This document shows, in pieces, positions 48,666 through 57,077 of a DNA stretch of 64,000 nucleotides. Where the stretch lies: positions 62,001 to 126,000 of the forward strand of contig NZ_PJRO01000010.1 of assembly GCF_002858745.1 (NCBI RefSeq), given 5' to 3'. The position numbers and the translations under genes were made by a program. Below the pieces are notes generated by a model. It was not told the DNA's origin and searched no databases. It saw nothing but the letters and a program-made list of their open reading frames with translations. The stretch comes from Mesorhizobium loti. Its GTDB lineage: Bacteria > Pseudomonadota > Alphaproteobacteria > Rhizobiales > Rhizobiaceae. The first letter of the stretch is position 1; every line of letters begins with the position of its first letter.

Positions 48666-51346
48666 GACGAACCAGCTCCCGTCCGCGGCAACACGATCGA
48701 CACACGCGTGCCGGAGCCTTGTTCGCTGTCGATCAGGACCGAGCCGCCATGCTGCTCAACGATGCGCTTGACCAGCGGCATCCCCAGTCCAACGCCAAAT
48801 GCCTTTGTGCTGAACAGCGGTTCGAACACCCGTGCCACCGTTTCGCGCGACATGCCTGCACCATTGTCGGCGACGCAGATGATGGCATTTTCGCCCTCGC
48901 AGCGGGTGGAGACGACGATCGCCGCGTCATCCACCGCGTGCCCTTCGCAGGCCTGGAGGGCATTGGCCAGAACGTTGGAAAAAGCCTGCCGCAGCCGCTC
49001 GCCATCGGCCGATATCCTGCATCCAGCGGCGAGCTGGAGCTTTATCGGCCGCGCGGCGTCCTGTTCGGCGACATGTTGGGCTACCCACCGGTCGATCAGG
49101 ATCGGCGTCACGATCAAGGCGTGCTTGCGTGAGAAATCGAGCAGGTCCTCGATGATCCGCACGCAACGCCAAGCATTGCGCTGCAACCGTTGCAGCTCGG
49201 AGAGCACTGGTTCGTCGGCCTTCTTCAGCGAGCGAAACAAGACGTCGGCTGATGTCACCAAGGTGCCCAGCGGATTGCGCAGCTCGTGGCTGACTGTTGC
49301 CGTGATCTGGCCGATGGCGGCCAGGCGTTCGTTGCTCGCCAGGTCCCTCTGGGTCTGACGCAGTTTTTCCAGCGACGCGACCAAGTCTCGTTCGGCAAGT
49401 TCGCGACTCTCCTGTGACAGCACGATCCACCAGGCGCCGATGCCCAGCAGGGGCAGCAGAGCGAGGAAGACACGCAAAAGCAGCTGGCCGCTTGCCAGAT
49501 GGGGTTGTTCCGATCCCGGCTCGATCAGCCGATAGGTGAGAAGAAACACGCCGCCGGCGACCACCGCCAGGGCAAACAGCACACCCGCCACCTTGAGCAG
49601 GCGCTGCCCCATGCGGGGAGCGATCTTGTCGCGCATATGCGGCAGCGCCCGGCCAAAATAGCGCGTGCGCGAGGTCTCCAGCGCGCCTCCCGGCGACTTG
49701 CACACATCGTGGCAATGCGAATCCAGACTGCAGCACAACGAGCAGATCGGCTGCTCATAGAAGGTGCAGTGGACCATGTCGGAGCGTTCATAGGTGACGC
49801 CGCAGATGGCGCACAAATTGCTGTCCAGCCTCGTCGCAGGCAACTCGACGGGCTGGCGCGCCAGATAATATCGCCCTTTGGTCGCGACGCCGATTGCAAC
49901 TGCACAGCCAAGCGCGGTGACAAAGGCAATTGGCGCGGCATAGGCCTGCACCATGACGCCGAAAATGCCGGAGAAACACAGAAAAGCAACGAACGACGCC
50001 ATGGCCATCGAGCCGCAGCCGACAGGGTTGAAGTTATAGAGATAGGCACGCTTGAATTCGGGAAAAGCGGGGCTGACCCCAAGCGGCTTGAGGATGGCGA
50101 GGTCAGCGAAGATCGAGCCGATCCACGCGGCTGCGATGATCGAGTAGACCGCCAGCACCAGCTCGAGCGTCTGGAAGATGCCGAGCAGCATCAACAGCAG
50201 CGAGATCAGGATGTTGAATACCAGCCATACGACCCGACCAGGGTGATAGTGGGTGACGCGCGAGAAGAAATTGGACCAGGCCAACGAACCGGCATAGGCG
50301 TTGGTGACGTTGATCTTGACCTGCGAAATCAGCACGAATACCGCTGCGAGGGCGAGCACAACGCGCGGATCGGGGCTCACATATTCATATGCCTTGATGT
50401 ACATGTGAATTGGTTCAAGTGCTGTCGACCGCGACAAGCCGGCCTGGATTGCGAGCACCGCCAACAGGCTGCCACAGAGAATCTTGAACCCGCCGACGAC
50501 GATCCAGCCCGGGCCGGCAGCAATCACGGCCGCCCACCAGCGGAAACGGTTCTCGCGCGTCTTGTCAGGCAGAAAGCGCAGATAGTCGACCTGCTCGCCA
50601 ATCTGGATGGACAACGCGCACAGAACGCCAACGGCCGAGCCAAATGCAAGGAAGTTGAACCCCTCGCCTGTCATATCGCTGCCGACGAAAGCCGCCCACT
50701 CGTCGAGCGTATCGGGATGGGCAAGCAGGATATAGGCGAATGGTGCCAGATGCATGGCGATCCAGATCGGCTGCGACAGAAGCTGCAGCTTGCTGATCAG
50801 CGTCACGCCCATGAAGGTGATCGGGATGATGACAACGGAAGAAATGACATATCCCAGCACGAGCGGCACATCGGCAAACAGATTGAGCGCCTGCGCCATG
50901 ATCACCCCTTCGAGGGCGAAAAAGATGAAGGTGAATGTCGCGTAGATCAGCGAGGTGATCGTGGATCCGATGTAACCAAAGCCGGCGCCGCGTGTCAGCA
51001 GATCCATGTCGATGTTGTGACGGCTTGAATAATAGGCGATCGGCAGGCTTGTCACGAAAACAAACAGGCATGTCACGAGGATCGCCGGAAAGGCGTTGGC
51101 GAAGCCGTAGCTGAGCGTAATCGCACCGCCGATAGCCTCAAGGGCAAGAAACGAAATGCCGCCCAACGCAGTGTTGGCGATGACAAATGGCGACCACCGG
51201 CGAAACGACCGGGCTGCGTAGCGGAGCGAATAGTCTTCCAGCGTCTCGTTGGCGATCCAGGAATGGTAGGATCGCAGGGCTGGCAACTGCGGCGTTTCCA
51301 TCACGTTCGGCACGCATGCGCGATGGCCCGATACAGCGACCGGCAC
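48662..51346 (-). CDS. NCS1-type permease fused to a Cys/His-rich module and histidine kinase
   Basis: An 894-residue protein in three parts. Residues ~40-490 match the NCS1 cytosine/purine/hydantoin transporter family, with about 12 membrane segments (for example FVIANTALGGISFLALEAIGG and ALSIQIGEQVDYLRFLP). Residues 512-549 hold eight Cys and three His (CAIC, HC, CSLCC, HCHDVC), like a zinc or redox module. Two more membrane segments (about 585-605, 620-643) lead to a kinase core with phosphoacceptor His687 in TVSHELRNPLG, then DNGAGM and GVGLGMPLV. There is no receiver domain; the co-translated next gene supplies one. Start: GTG at 51346 with AGGAGGAG 9-10 bases upstream; an ATG at 51301 is the alternative. 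Architecture parallels CbrA, which has an SLC5 transporter part. Confidence 0.9.
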   Translation of the reverse strand: MPVAVSGHRACVPNVMETPQLPALRSYHSWIANETLEDYSLRYAARSFRRWSPFVIANTALGGISFLALEAIGGAITLSYGFANAFPAILVTCLFVFVTSLPIAYYSSRHNIDMDLLTRGAGFGYIGSTITSLIYATFTFIFFALEGVIMAQALNLFADVPLVLGYVISSVVIIPITFMGVTLISKLQLLSQPIWIAMHLAPFAYILLAHPDTLDEWAAFVGSDMTGEGFNFLAFGSAVGVLCALSIQIGEQVDYLRFLPDKTRENRFRWWAAVIAAGPGWIVVGGFKILCGSLLAVLAIQAGLSRSTALEPIHMYIKAYEYVSPDPRVVLALAAVFVLISQVKINVTNAYAGSLAWSNFFSRVTHYHPGRVVWLVFNILISLLLMLLGIFQTLELVLAVYSIIAAAWIGSIFADLAILKPLGVSPAFPEFKRAYLYNFNPVGCGSMAMASFVAFLCFSGIFGVMVQAYAAPIAFVTALGCAVAIGVATKGRYYLARQPVELPATRLDSNLCAICGVTYERSDMVHCTFYEQPICSLCCSLDSHCHDVCKSPGGALETSRTRYFGRALPHMRDKIAPRMGQRLLKVAGVLFALAVVAGGVFLLTYRLIEPGSEQPHLASGQLLLRVFLALLPLLGIGAWWIVLSQESRELAERDLVASLEKLRQTQRDLASNERLAAIGQITATVSHELRNPLGTLVTSADVLFRSLKKADEPVLSELQRLQRNAWRCVRIIEDLLDFSRKHALIVTPILIDRWVAQHVAEQDAARPIKLQLAAGCRISADGERLRQAFSNVLANALQACEGHAVDDAAIVVSTRCEGENAIICVADNGAGMSRETVARVFEPLFSTKAFGVGLGMPLVKRIVEQHGGSVLIDSEQGSGTRVSIVLPRTGAGSS

Positions 51347-51649
51347 ATGAAACTGCTCCTCCTAAAACCTGCTCCCGGTCAAATGATCACACAAAGGCGA
51401 TTGCCAGACCAGCCCGCACCATCTCCGGGATGCCGGCTTTTCCACGATGCGCCAGCCTGACAAGGTCTCCCCGGTCAGCATCCGATCCAGTTTTGCCGCG
51501 GTCGCGTTCCGGCTCTCTCCTTACGGATCGATATGATCGCGTAGGACCAGGTTTACTGCCTTCCAATTGCCCCAAGTGACGAAGCATTAACCAATCTTCT
51601 TCATGGTTGGCCTCGTTCCAACACAGCTCCTCGTTGCCGGGTGTCATCC
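51347..51649. other. Divergent intergenic region
   Basis: 303 bases between the permease-kinase gene (minus) and a secreted-protein gene (plus). It contains the strong minus-strand ribosome-binding site AGGAGGAGC (51363 to 51355). I see no further gene, RNA or repeat in it. Confidence 0.5.
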
Positions 51650-52207
51650 ATGAAAAGCGTGTTCCTGTCCGCCGCCATGCCTTTCGCGATTACGGTTACC
51701 GCCTCGCTCGCAGCGGGTACGTCGGCGTTCGGCGCCGACCGTGACAAGCAGTTTTTCCAGGCGGTCGAAGGACAATGGGTTGGACCTGGCGAAATCGTTG
51801 CCGGCAAATACAAGGGCACCAAGTTCACCTGCAATTTCAAGGGATCCACGCCCGAAGGCAGCAAGGTCGGCATGACGCTGGATGGCGACTGCCGCGTCGG
51901 CGTCTTCTCGCAGAAGATGGGAGCAACCGTCGAGCGCAAGGGGCGTGATGGCTACAAGGGCTCCTTCATGGGTGGCTCGACCGGCTCCGGGCTCGATATC
52001 ATTTCCGGCAATGTCGTCGACAACCGCAAGGTCGTTTTCGCCATCAACCGCAATCAGCTGCGCGGCGTCATGCAGGCGCGTGTCCCCAATGACAATTCGA
52101 TGATCGTCACGGTATCGGTGAAGGTCGACGAGCAGATGGTTCCGGTGATCGGCATGAACCTGAAGCGTGTCGACGACGTGGCCGTTGGTGCCGTCGCCCG
52201 CAACTGA
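51650..52207 (+). CDS. Conserved secreted/periplasmic protein of unknown function
   Basis: A 185-residue protein with a signal peptide (MKSVFLSAAMPFAITVTASLA, cleavage near SAFGA about residue 27). The mature part is Gly/Lys/Val-rich with likely beta strands and two Cys (FTCNFKG and DGDCRVG) that may form a disulfide. I recognise the general type from rhizobia but no function. The ATG at 51650 is used; a GTG three codons earlier is equally in frame. A strong terminator follows. Confidence 0.75.
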   Translation: MKSVFLSAAMPFAITVTASLAAGTSAFGADRDKQFFQAVEGQWVGPGEIVAGKYKGTKFTCNFKGSTPEGSKVGMTLDGDCRVGVFSQKMGATVERKGRDGYKGSFMGGSTGSGLDIISGNVVDNRKVVFAINRNQLRGVMQARVPNDNSMIVTVSVKVDEQMVPVIGMNLKRVDDVAVGAVARN

Positions 52208-52229
52208 CGAGCGATCCATTTACAAAAAC

Positions 52230-52254
52230 AAACGGCGGCCATAGGCCGCCGTTT
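52230..52254. terminator. Bidirectional terminator
   Basis: A perfect 11-bp stem: AAACGGCGGCC (52230-52240) and GGCCGCCGTTT (52244-52254) with an ATA loop, between two convergent genes. The A- and T-runs at the stem ends serve both strands. Confidence 0.85.
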
Positions 52255-52294
52255 CAACATGCGCAGAGCCCTGGCCCCGCACGAAGCCGGGCAA

Positions 52295-52564
52295 TCAGCC
52301 CTTCTTCACTTCGGCAATGATCTCGTCATAAGCCTTGCAAGCGTCGGCCTGGTTGGTCGAGCTCGAATACTTGGTTGCGATTTCCTGGATCTTGGCCGTC
52401 CATTCCGTGGCCTTGGCCGGGTTCTTGGTCACAGCTTCCTGAACTGCAGTCGTCAGTTCCTGTGTCTTCTTGCCGATGACCTCTGCGGTGCATTCGGGTG
52501 CCTTCGAGCAGGCCGAAAGACCGAGCGCCGCGACGCCGACAACAGCCAGCACAATCTTCTTCAT
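52295..52564 (-). CDS. Small lipoprotein
   Basis: An 89-residue protein with a lipoprotein signal: MKKIVLAVVGVAALG followed by the lipobox LSAC, giving a lipid-modified Cys at about residue 19. The mature 70 residues are mostly helical and rich in Ala, Lys, Glu and Thr, with two further Cys (ECTAEV and ADACKAY). Start at the ATG at 52564 with AGAGGA upstream. It is probably anchored in the outer membrane or faces the periplasm. Function unknown. Confidence 0.8.
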   Translation of the reverse strand: MKKIVLAVVGVAALGLSACSKAPECTAEVIGKKTQELTTAVQEAVTKNPAKATEWTAKIQEIATKYSSSTNQADACKAYDEIIAEVKKG

Positions 52565-52822
52565 GGTAGTCCTCTCCATAGTGGCGGCGATCCCGTCCGC
52601 CCCGTGTTTCTAGCCCCAGCCCCGTCGTCCATAGCGCGCCATCGTGGCCTGCTGCAACTCACCAACGTACAGGCCTTGGAAATATTGGATTTACCGGCCG
52701 CGAATGGTCCATCAGCCCGGGCTCATGGACGATGATTCGGGGCTGTTCGTAGCGCGATGAAGTCCCTATCCTGACCAGGGGATTCCTCCCTCCAACCACA
52801 CGGCAAAAAAGCGGGAACAACG

Positions 52823-54667
52823 ATGGCGGTTGAGGCTTCAAGCAGCGAGCTGGTGAACGTGGTGGCGCTTCTCGGCGCCGGCGTCGTCGCCGTACCGATC
52901 TTCAAGCGCGCCGGTCTCGGCTCGATCCTTGGTTATCTGGCTGCGGGACTGGCTATAGGCCCGTTCGGCTTGCGCATCTTTTCCGACCCAGCCGCGATCT
53001 TGCATGTGGCAGAACTCGGCGTGGTGATGTTCCTGTTCATCATCGGTCTCGAAATGCAGCCGTCACGGCTTTGGGGACTGCGTCGCGACATCTTTGGGCT
53101 GGGTGCACTGCAGGTCGGATTATGCGCGCTGCTGCTAACGGCCTGCGGACTTGCAGGCGGTTTCCCCGTCGCTCAGGCTTTTGTCGCCGGCGCGGGATTC
53201 GTGCTGACCTCGACCGCTATCGTCATGCAATTGCTCGAAGAACAGGGCGAGATCGCCACCCCGAAGGGGCAGCGCATGGTTTCCATCCTGCTGCTGGAAG
53301 ATCTGGCCATCGTGCCGCTGCTGGCACTGGTGGCCTTCCTGGCTCCCGGCGGCGCGGAGACCACGCTGCAGCAACGTTTCACCGAAATCGGCATCGGCAT
53401 CGCCGCGATCGTCGGCCTGGTGGTTGCCGGCCGCTATCTGCTCAATCCGTTGTTTCGCGTGCTGGCCGATGCGCGTGCACGCGAAGTGATGACGGCCGCG
53501 GCCCTGCTGGTCGTACTGGGATCGGCGCTCGTCATGCAGATGAGCGGCCTTTCCATGGCGATGGGTGCCTTCCTCGCCGGCGTGCTTCTGTCAGAATCAA
53601 CCTTCCGCCATCAGCTCGAGGCCGATATCGAGCCGTTCCGCGGCGTGCTGCTTGGCTTATTCTTCCTCGCCGTCGGCATGTCGCTCAACCTCGCCGTCGT
53701 GGCTGAGAACTGGCAACTGGTCGCGATCTATGTGGTTGCCTACATGGTGGCCAAGGGGCTCGGCATCTACGTAGTGGCGCGGCTTCTGAAGGCGTCGAAT
53801 CGCGAAGCGATCGAACGTGCCGCAGTCATGGCGCAGGGCGGCGAATTCGCCTTCGTGCTCTATTCCTCGGCCACTCAAGCCGGCATCATCGACGGCCGGG
53901 CAAACGCCATCCTCACCGCCATCATCATCATCTCGATGGTGCTGACCCCGCTGGTCATCATAGCGCTCCGCTACCTGTATCCCCCGCGTGACGAGCCGTC
54001 GCTTGACGGCGTCGATGTCGCGGAAGGCCTGTCGGGTTCGGTGCTCATCATCGGCTTCGGCCGTTTCGGCCAGATCGCCAGCCAGCCGCTCATCCTGCGT
54101 GGCGTCGACGTTTCGATCATCGACAACGATGTCGAGATGATCCAGGCCGCCGCCAATTTCGGCTTCAAGGTTTATTATGGCGATGGCACAAGGCTGGATA
54201 TCCTTCACGCTGCAGGCGCCGGACGCGCCCGCGCGGTGCTGATCTGCGTCGACAAGCCAGAAACCGCTGTGCGTGTGGCTGAGTTGGTCAAGGCCGAGTT
54301 CCCGCTGGTGACGGTGTTCGCCCGGGCCTTCGACCGCGGCACCTCGCTGCAGCTGGTCAAGGCGGGTGTCGATTATCAGCTCCGCGAAACCTTCGAGTCG
54401 GCACTGGTTTTTGGCGGCTCGACGCTTGAGGCGTTGGGCGAAGACCCGGATGAAGTCGCAGACGTGATCGAGGACGTGCGGCGGCGTGATGCCGCGCGGT
54501 TCGACCTGCAGCTCACCGGCGACATCCGCGACGGGCGTAACTTCCTGAAGGGCAACCTCGCAACACCGGTTCCGGCGCCTGTGACGCAGCCGCGTCGGCC
54601 AGCGCAGGCACTCAGTGAAGAGACGGCGGAAGTCCTGAAAAATGCCACTCCCGCTGTTTCGTCCTGA
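52823..54667 (+). CDS. Kef-type monovalent cation:proton antiporter (CPA2) with RCK domain
   Basis: A 614-residue protein: about 12 membrane segments over residues 8-385 with the CPA2 exchanger core (TSTAIVMQLLEEQGE; LSMAMGAFLAGVLLSES; FFLAVGMSLNL), then a TrkA-N/RCK nucleotide-binding domain beginning LIIGFGRFGQIASQPL with DGTRLDIL, and a ~60-residue variable tail. KefB/KefC relatives exchange K+ for H+ and are gated by glutathione adducts or nucleotides. No ancillary kefF/kefG-like gene is adjacent. The ATG at 52823 follows GGGAA. Confidence 0.9.
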   Translation: MAVEASSSELVNVVALLGAGVVAVPIFKRAGLGSILGYLAAGLAIGPFGLRIFSDPAAILHVAELGVVMFLFIIGLEMQPSRLWGLRRDIFGLGALQVGLCALLLTACGLAGGFPVAQAFVAGAGFVLTSTAIVMQLLEEQGEIATPKGQRMVSILLLEDLAIVPLLALVAFLAPGGAETTLQQRFTEIGIGIAAIVGLVVAGRYLLNPLFRVLADARAREVMTAAALLVVLGSALVMQMSGLSMAMGAFLAGVLLSESTFRHQLEADIEPFRGVLLGLFFLAVGMSLNLAVVAENWQLVAIYVVAYMVAKGLGIYVVARLLKASNREAIERAAVMAQGGEFAFVLYSSATQAGIIDGRANAILTAIIIISMVLTPLVIIALRYLYPPRDEPSLDGVDVAEGLSGSVLIIGFGRFGQIASQPLILRGVDVSIIDNDVEMIQAAANFGFKVYYGDGTRLDILHAAGAGRARAVLICVDKPETAVRVAELVKAEFPLVTVFARAFDRGTSLQLVKAGVDYQLRETFESALVFGGSTLEALGEDPDEVADVIEDVRRRDAARFDLQLTGDIRDGRNFLKGNLATPVPAPVTQPRRPAQALSEETAEVLKNATPAVSS

Positions 54668-54711
54668 GCTTGAGATTTCCTGATCAACTCTTTGGAAAAA
54701 AGAGGAAACCG

Positions 54712-55260
54712 ATGAATAATGTCGATGAACGCGCGTTGGAGGTAACGGCCTTCTGGCGCAAAGCCGGCGCGGATGCGTGGTTCACGAAAAACCTGGCCTT
54801 CGACACCGAATTCAGAACCCGTTATCTCGACTTGCATCATGCGGCAGCGCGGCGTGAGCTGGACGACTGGATCGACCACACAGAAAGCGCTCTGGCGCTG
54901 ATGATCCTGCTTGATCAGTTTCCGCGCAACTGCTTCCGCGGCACCGCGCACATGTTCGCTACCGATCCGCTCGCCCGCCATTTTGCTGTGAAAGCTGTCG
55001 AGGCCGGCCACGACATGGCCGTCGACGCCGATCTTCGGGTGTTCTTCTATCTGCCTTTCGAGCATTCCGAGAATCTGGACGACCAGTTGCGTAGCGTTAA
55101 GCTGACCGAGGCCAACGCGCCGGACTATCTCAAATACGCGATCGAGCACCACGAAATCATCGAGCGTTTCGGTCGCTTCCCGCACCGCAATCCGCCGCTC
55201 GGCCGCGAGACCACTGCTCAGGAAAAGGCATTTCTCGACAATGGCGGTTTTTCCGGCTGA
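54712..55260 (+). CDS. DUF924 family protein
   Basis: A 182-residue helical protein with family blocks LILLDQFPRNCFRGTAHMFATDPLAR-type sequence near residues 65-90 and FYLPFEHSE near 120. The fold is TPR-like; no activity is established. The ATG at 54712 follows AGAGGAAA. It starts 44 bases after the antiporter gene on the same strand and converges on folK. Confidence 0.85.
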   Translation: MNNVDERALEVTAFWRKAGADAWFTKNLAFDTEFRTRYLDLHHAAARRELDDWIDHTESALALMILLDQFPRNCFRGTAHMFATDPLARHFAVKAVEAGHDMAVDADLRVFFYLPFEHSENLDDQLRSVKLTEANAPDYLKYAIEHHEIIERFGRFPHRNPPLGRETTAQEKAFLDNGGFSG

Positions 55261-55286
55261 TGCCGGGGAATCGTCGTCCGGCAGGA

Positions 55287-55799
55287 TTAAGCCTGCCACC
55301 AATCGCGGCCGGTTGGCAATCGTTCGATGCCCGCGACATCCATGGCCGCAAGCCGCTCCGAAACGGTCTTGCCGGCCAGAACAAGTTCCGGCGCGATTTC
55401 AGCCAACGGCACCATGACGAAGCCGCGCTCCAGCATACGCGGGTGCGGCACTGCCAATTCGGTTTCGTGAATGGCGCGGTTACCGAAGACAAGGATATCG
55501 ATGTCGATCAGGCGCGGTCCCCAGCGCTCTTCGCGCACCCGCTTCAGCCTCCGTTCGGTTTCAAGACATAGTTCAAGAAGCACATGCGGCGTCAACTCAG
55601 TCGTCAGTTCCGCAGCGATGTTCAGGAAATCCGGCTGGTCGGTCTTGCCCCAGGGTGGCGTACTGTAAAGCGAAGAAACAGTGACGACGCGTGTCCCGGC
55701 ATCCTCGTTCAACATGCGCAGGGCCGAGGCGATGGATTGAACCGGATCGCCAAGATTGCCGCCGAGGCTGAGGAAAACGCTGTTATTGCGGCCAGACAA
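55287..55799 (-). CDS. folK: 6-hydroxymethyl-7,8-dihydropterin pyrophosphokinase
   Basis: A 170-residue HPPK with SLGGNLGD, LYSTPPWGKTDQPDFLNIAA and the nucleotide/Mg site RWGPRLIDIDIL, followed by VPHPRMLERGFVM. It adds pyrophosphate to hydroxymethyldihydropterin before sulfonamide-target step FolP. I place the start at a TTG at 55799: GAGG lies 6 bases upstream, inside the end of folB, and no ATG or GTG lies close to the conserved region. It overlaps folB by 17 bases, and completes a folP-folB-folK operon. Confidence 0.92.
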   Translation of the reverse strand: MSGRNNSVFLSLGGNLGDPVQSIASALRMLNEDAGTRVVTVSSLYSTPPWGKTDQPDFLNIAAELTTELTPHVLLELCLETERRLKRVREERWGPRLIDIDILVFGNRAIHETELAVPHPRMLERGFVMVPLAEIAPELVLAGKTVSERLAAMDVAGIERLPTGRDWWQA

Positions 55800-56142
55800 C
55801 GGTGACCTCGACGTAATCGAGAACGCCGGGCACCGGCGCATTGGGCTTGCGGACGGTGATGTCAGCCGTCTTGATCTGCGGGAAACGCTGGGTCAGCGCC
55901 TTGGCGACATCAAGCGCCAACGCCTCGATGAGAAAACGCCGTTCACCGGTGATGATCTTCTCGATGACGGTGAACGCAACACCATAATCAACAGTACTGT
56001 CGATGGCATCTTCGTCTAATTCCCTGGCGGGGTCGACCGTCAGCACCGCGTCGACGTAGAAGCGCTGGCCAAGCCTCTCCTCCTCGTCATGCACGCCGTG
56101 CCTGGCAAAGAAAGCGCAGTTCTTCATGCGGATGACGTACAT
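55783..56142 (-). CDS. folB: Dihydroneopterin aldolase
   Basis: A 119-residue DHNA with FFARHGVHDEEERLGQRFYVD near the N-terminus, where the family Tyr/Glu substrate-binding positions lie, and the late LNKPNAPV-like segment RKPNAPVPG. It cleaves dihydroneopterin to hydroxymethyldihydropterin for FolK. Its ATG overlaps the folP stop by one base (TAATG), and its end overlaps folK, so translation of the three is coupled. Confidence 0.93.
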   Translation of the reverse strand: MYVIRMKNCAFFARHGVHDEEERLGQRFYVDAVLTVDPARELDEDAIDSTVDYGVAFTVIEKIITGERRFLIEALALDVAKALTQRFPQIKTADITVRKPNAPVPGVLDYVEVTVVWPQ

Positions 56143-56993
56143 TATCGAGGTTCCTGCGGGGTGTTGCTGCGGGCCAACATAGCATCCGTCATGGCCAACG
56201 CATCCACGTTGATTGCGACATCGTGGACGCGAAACAGATCGGCGCCCTTGAGCCGCAGGATGACGCTGGTGGCGGCGGTGCCGGCAGCTCGATCCGAGGC
56301 GTCCTTGCCGGTGACGGTGCCGACGAAACGCTTGCGGGATGCACCGACGATGAGCGGAAAACCGAGGTCGGTCATCTCCTCGAAGCGCGCCATCAGATCG
56401 AGGTTTTCCTCGGCCGTTTCCTTGTTGAAGCCAAAGCCTGGATCGAGCACGATCCGGTCGTCGTCGATGCCGGCCTTCCGGGCGATCTCCAGGGACTTTT
56501 CCAGGAATATGCGCTGGTCGGCAATGACATCCTGCAGTTTCTCGCGGCCGCGGCCGGTATGCATGATGATCACGCCAGCCCTTGCCCTCGAAACCTCATC
56601 ACCGATTTCAGGTTCCCGCTGTAAGCCACAGACATCGTTGACAATATGAGCACCGGCCTTCAGTGCCAGACGAGCCGTTTCGGCGCGATAGGTGTCAACT
56701 GAGATCAGCGCCTCGCCGCGCTTTGCCAATTGCTCAATGACCGGTAGAACGCGCTGCTGTTCTTCATGCGCCGTGACGGCGGCAGCACCTGGCCGGGTTG
56801 ATTCCCCGCCGACATCGATGATGGCGGCCCCTTCATGCACCATGCGGTGCGCCTGTTCGACCGCCAACTCTAGTGCCTCGAACCGACCACCATCTGAAAA
56901 CGAGTCAGGCGTCACGTTGAGGATACCCATGACGACGGACCGCTCGCCGAGGTCGATATGGCGTCCATGCGCCAATTGCCATCGTCTGTTCAT
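56142..56993 (-). CDS. folP: Dihydropteroate synthase
   Basis: A 283-residue TIM-barrel enzyme that joins p-aminobenzoate to hydroxymethyldihydropterin pyrophosphate; it is the sulfonamide target. Signature segments: MGILNVTPDSFSDGG, DVGGESTRPGA, NDVCGLQ and DPGFGFNK. The ATG at 56993 gives the usual N-terminus; the frame continues upstream without similarity. First gene of the folP-folB-folK operon. Confidence 0.95.
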   Translation of the reverse strand: MNRRWQLAHGRHIDLGERSVVMGILNVTPDSFSDGGRFEALELAVEQAHRMVHEGAAIIDVGGESTRPGAAAVTAHEEQQRVLPVIEQLAKRGEALISVDTYRAETARLALKAGAHIVNDVCGLQREPEIGDEVSRARAGVIIMHTGRGREKLQDVIADQRIFLEKSLEIARKAGIDDDRIVLDPGFGFNKETAEENLDLMARFEEMTDLGFPLIVGASRKRFVGTVTGKDASDRAAGTAATSVILRLKGADLFRVHDVAINVDALAMTDAMLARSNTPQEPR

Positions 56994-57077
56994 CTTTGCC
57001 CGCCAAGCTGTGCTGGCGATACGTATTTCGTTGCGCCGGCAAGGGCCGTAACGCAAGGTGGGGCAAGAGGCAATAAA

